Of a stretch of DNA of 13,288 nt, positions 12,943 through 13,288 are shown one piece after another. Under the pieces are notes generated by a model. The model did no database searches. It saw only the letters and a program-made list of their open reading frames with translations, and was not told the origin of the DNA. Position 1 is the stretch's first letter. Every line of letters starts with the position of its first letter. The DNA is taken from NCBI GenBank assembly GCA_031553315.1, contig JAVBLT010000024.1, forward strand, positions 1 through 13,288. Reading direction: 5' to 3'. Position numbers and translations under genes: made by a program. The DNA is from JAVBLT01 sp031553315. Lineage in GTDB: Bacteria; Verrucomicrobiota; Kiritimatiellia; RFP12; DVOR01.

Positions 12943-13150
12943 GTGTTTTCATTTTTGAAACACGCCCGTTCAATACCCCACCTTACCCCACGTTCCGCGC
13001 GTGCGAGCTTTATTGATATCCCCTGTTTATCCAAACGATTATTTTTTCACGCCTATTGATTTTCCTTTCGAATGAATTTTTCTTTTGCGAGCATACAGCC
13101 CCATATGAACCACATGCCTCAATAACTATTTGAAAATCAATACATGTGGT
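12943..13150. other. A+T-rich noncoding stretch with nested inverted repeats
   Basis: No open frame here has a plausible start, Shine-Dalgarno or family likeness. TATTGATTTTC (13054-13064) and GAAAATCAATA (13132-13142) form a perfect 11-bp inverted repeat. ACCACATG (13109-13116) and CATGTGGT (13143-13150) form a second, 8-bp one interleaved with the first. Base composition differs from the genes. This may be a decayed or small non-autonomous element, or a regulatory region for a gene beyond the window. Confidence 0.4.
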
Positions 13151-13159
13151 GGTGTTATA

Positions 13160-13288
13160 GTGCATCTTGTTTTCAGGCAATCCAGGTTGCCACCGGTGAC
13201 AACCGGGGTAAAGCCTGCGAACCATTCAAGGGCCGAGTGGTTTCTGAATGCGAGTGAGCCGTCAGACGGATAGCGCAAGCTGTCATGC
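13160..13288 (+). ncRNA. Candidate structured RNA, possibly 5' end of a group II intron (cut by window edge)
   Basis: The stretch is dense in short helices on the plus strand. GGCAA (13176-13180) pairs with TTGCC (13187-13191). GAACCA/TGGTTT and ATTCA/TGAAT (13219-13249) can pair around a G-rich loop. CCG/CGG closes a small loop at 13259-13269. GATAGC (13269-13274) and GCTGTC (13279-13284) enclose a GNRA tetraloop GCAA. A GTGC at 13160-13163 weakly recalls the GUGYG start of group II introns, and such introns have a GNRA-capped stem at a similar distance from the 5' end. I infer an RNA element that continues past the window. A riboswitch or other leader is not excluded. Confidence 0.35.

Noticed and set aside
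13010..13225. 71-residue frame on the minus strand
   Set aside because: No family likeness, no Shine-Dalgarno, and it runs across the inverted repeats and structured region.
12880..13288. tRNA-Leu 3' end as an integration site for a mobile island
   Set aside because: No second copy of the tRNA 3' end is seen in the sequence downstream and no integrase gene is present in the window.
1..13288. CRISPR array, toxin-antitoxin pair or restriction system
   Set aside because: No regularly spaced repeats and no gene pair with matching motifs found on either strand.

Overview
The window is GC-rich bacterial chromosome, about two thirds G+C in the genes, with A+T-rich patches at both edges. Gene content is mostly housekeeping: mannose-6-phosphate isomerase, exonuclease VII large subunit, DNA polymerase III delta', a RicT/YaaT-type PSP1 protein, type II dehydroquinase and a tRNA-Leu. 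With these come a GldA/GldF-like ABC exporter and secreted proteins with Sec signals. No gene fixes the phylum. The mix of a GldA/GldF-like pair, a secreted NPCBM protein and an EIIA-CBS fusion would suit a Gram-negative of the PVC group (Verrucomicrobiota, Kiritimatiellota, Lentisphaerota), but that is inference with low certainty.

Layout from left to right. (1) 1-196: C-terminal end of an IS630-family transposase on the plus strand, followed by A+T-rich DNA with a short inverted repeat. (2) 5023 down to 289, minus strand: an EIIA-CBS fusion protein, an ion-transporter-superfamily permease, xseA and manA. The first three are nearly or exactly contiguous. manA is 63 bp further on and has its own promoter-like sequence, bracketed by a 9-bp inverted repeat. 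(3) 5024-5145: a compact divergent promoter region. (4) 5146-7990, plus strand: a two-gene unit of an SAM-dependent O-methyltransferase and a secreted zinc metallopeptidase with a C-terminal NPCBM domain. (5) 12536 down to 7999, minus strand: a tightly packed six-gene operon, ABC ATPase, ABC permease, holB, ricT-like PSP1 gene, aroQ and a secreted hypothetical protein. Junctions are overlaps or gaps of 1-4 nt. (6) 12822-12905, plus strand: tRNA-Leu(GAG) with its own promoter and a strong intrinsic terminator. (7) 12943-13288: A+T-rich DNA without a convincing gene, holding inverted repeats and, at the right edge, sequence that folds like a structured RNA and may be the 5' part of a larger element such as a group II intron.

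How the genes may work together. HolB and the PSP1 protein next to each other is a known conserved arrangement. The ABC exporter at the head of that operon and the secreted protein at its tail are lineage-specific additions. The EIIA-CBS protein and the permease look like a regulator and transporter made together. No CRISPR array, toxin-antitoxin pair or defence island was seen. The strongest candidates for something undescribed are the EIIA-CBS/permease pair, the methyltransferase/secreted metallopeptidase pair, the split dyad around the manA promoter, and the structured element at the right edge.
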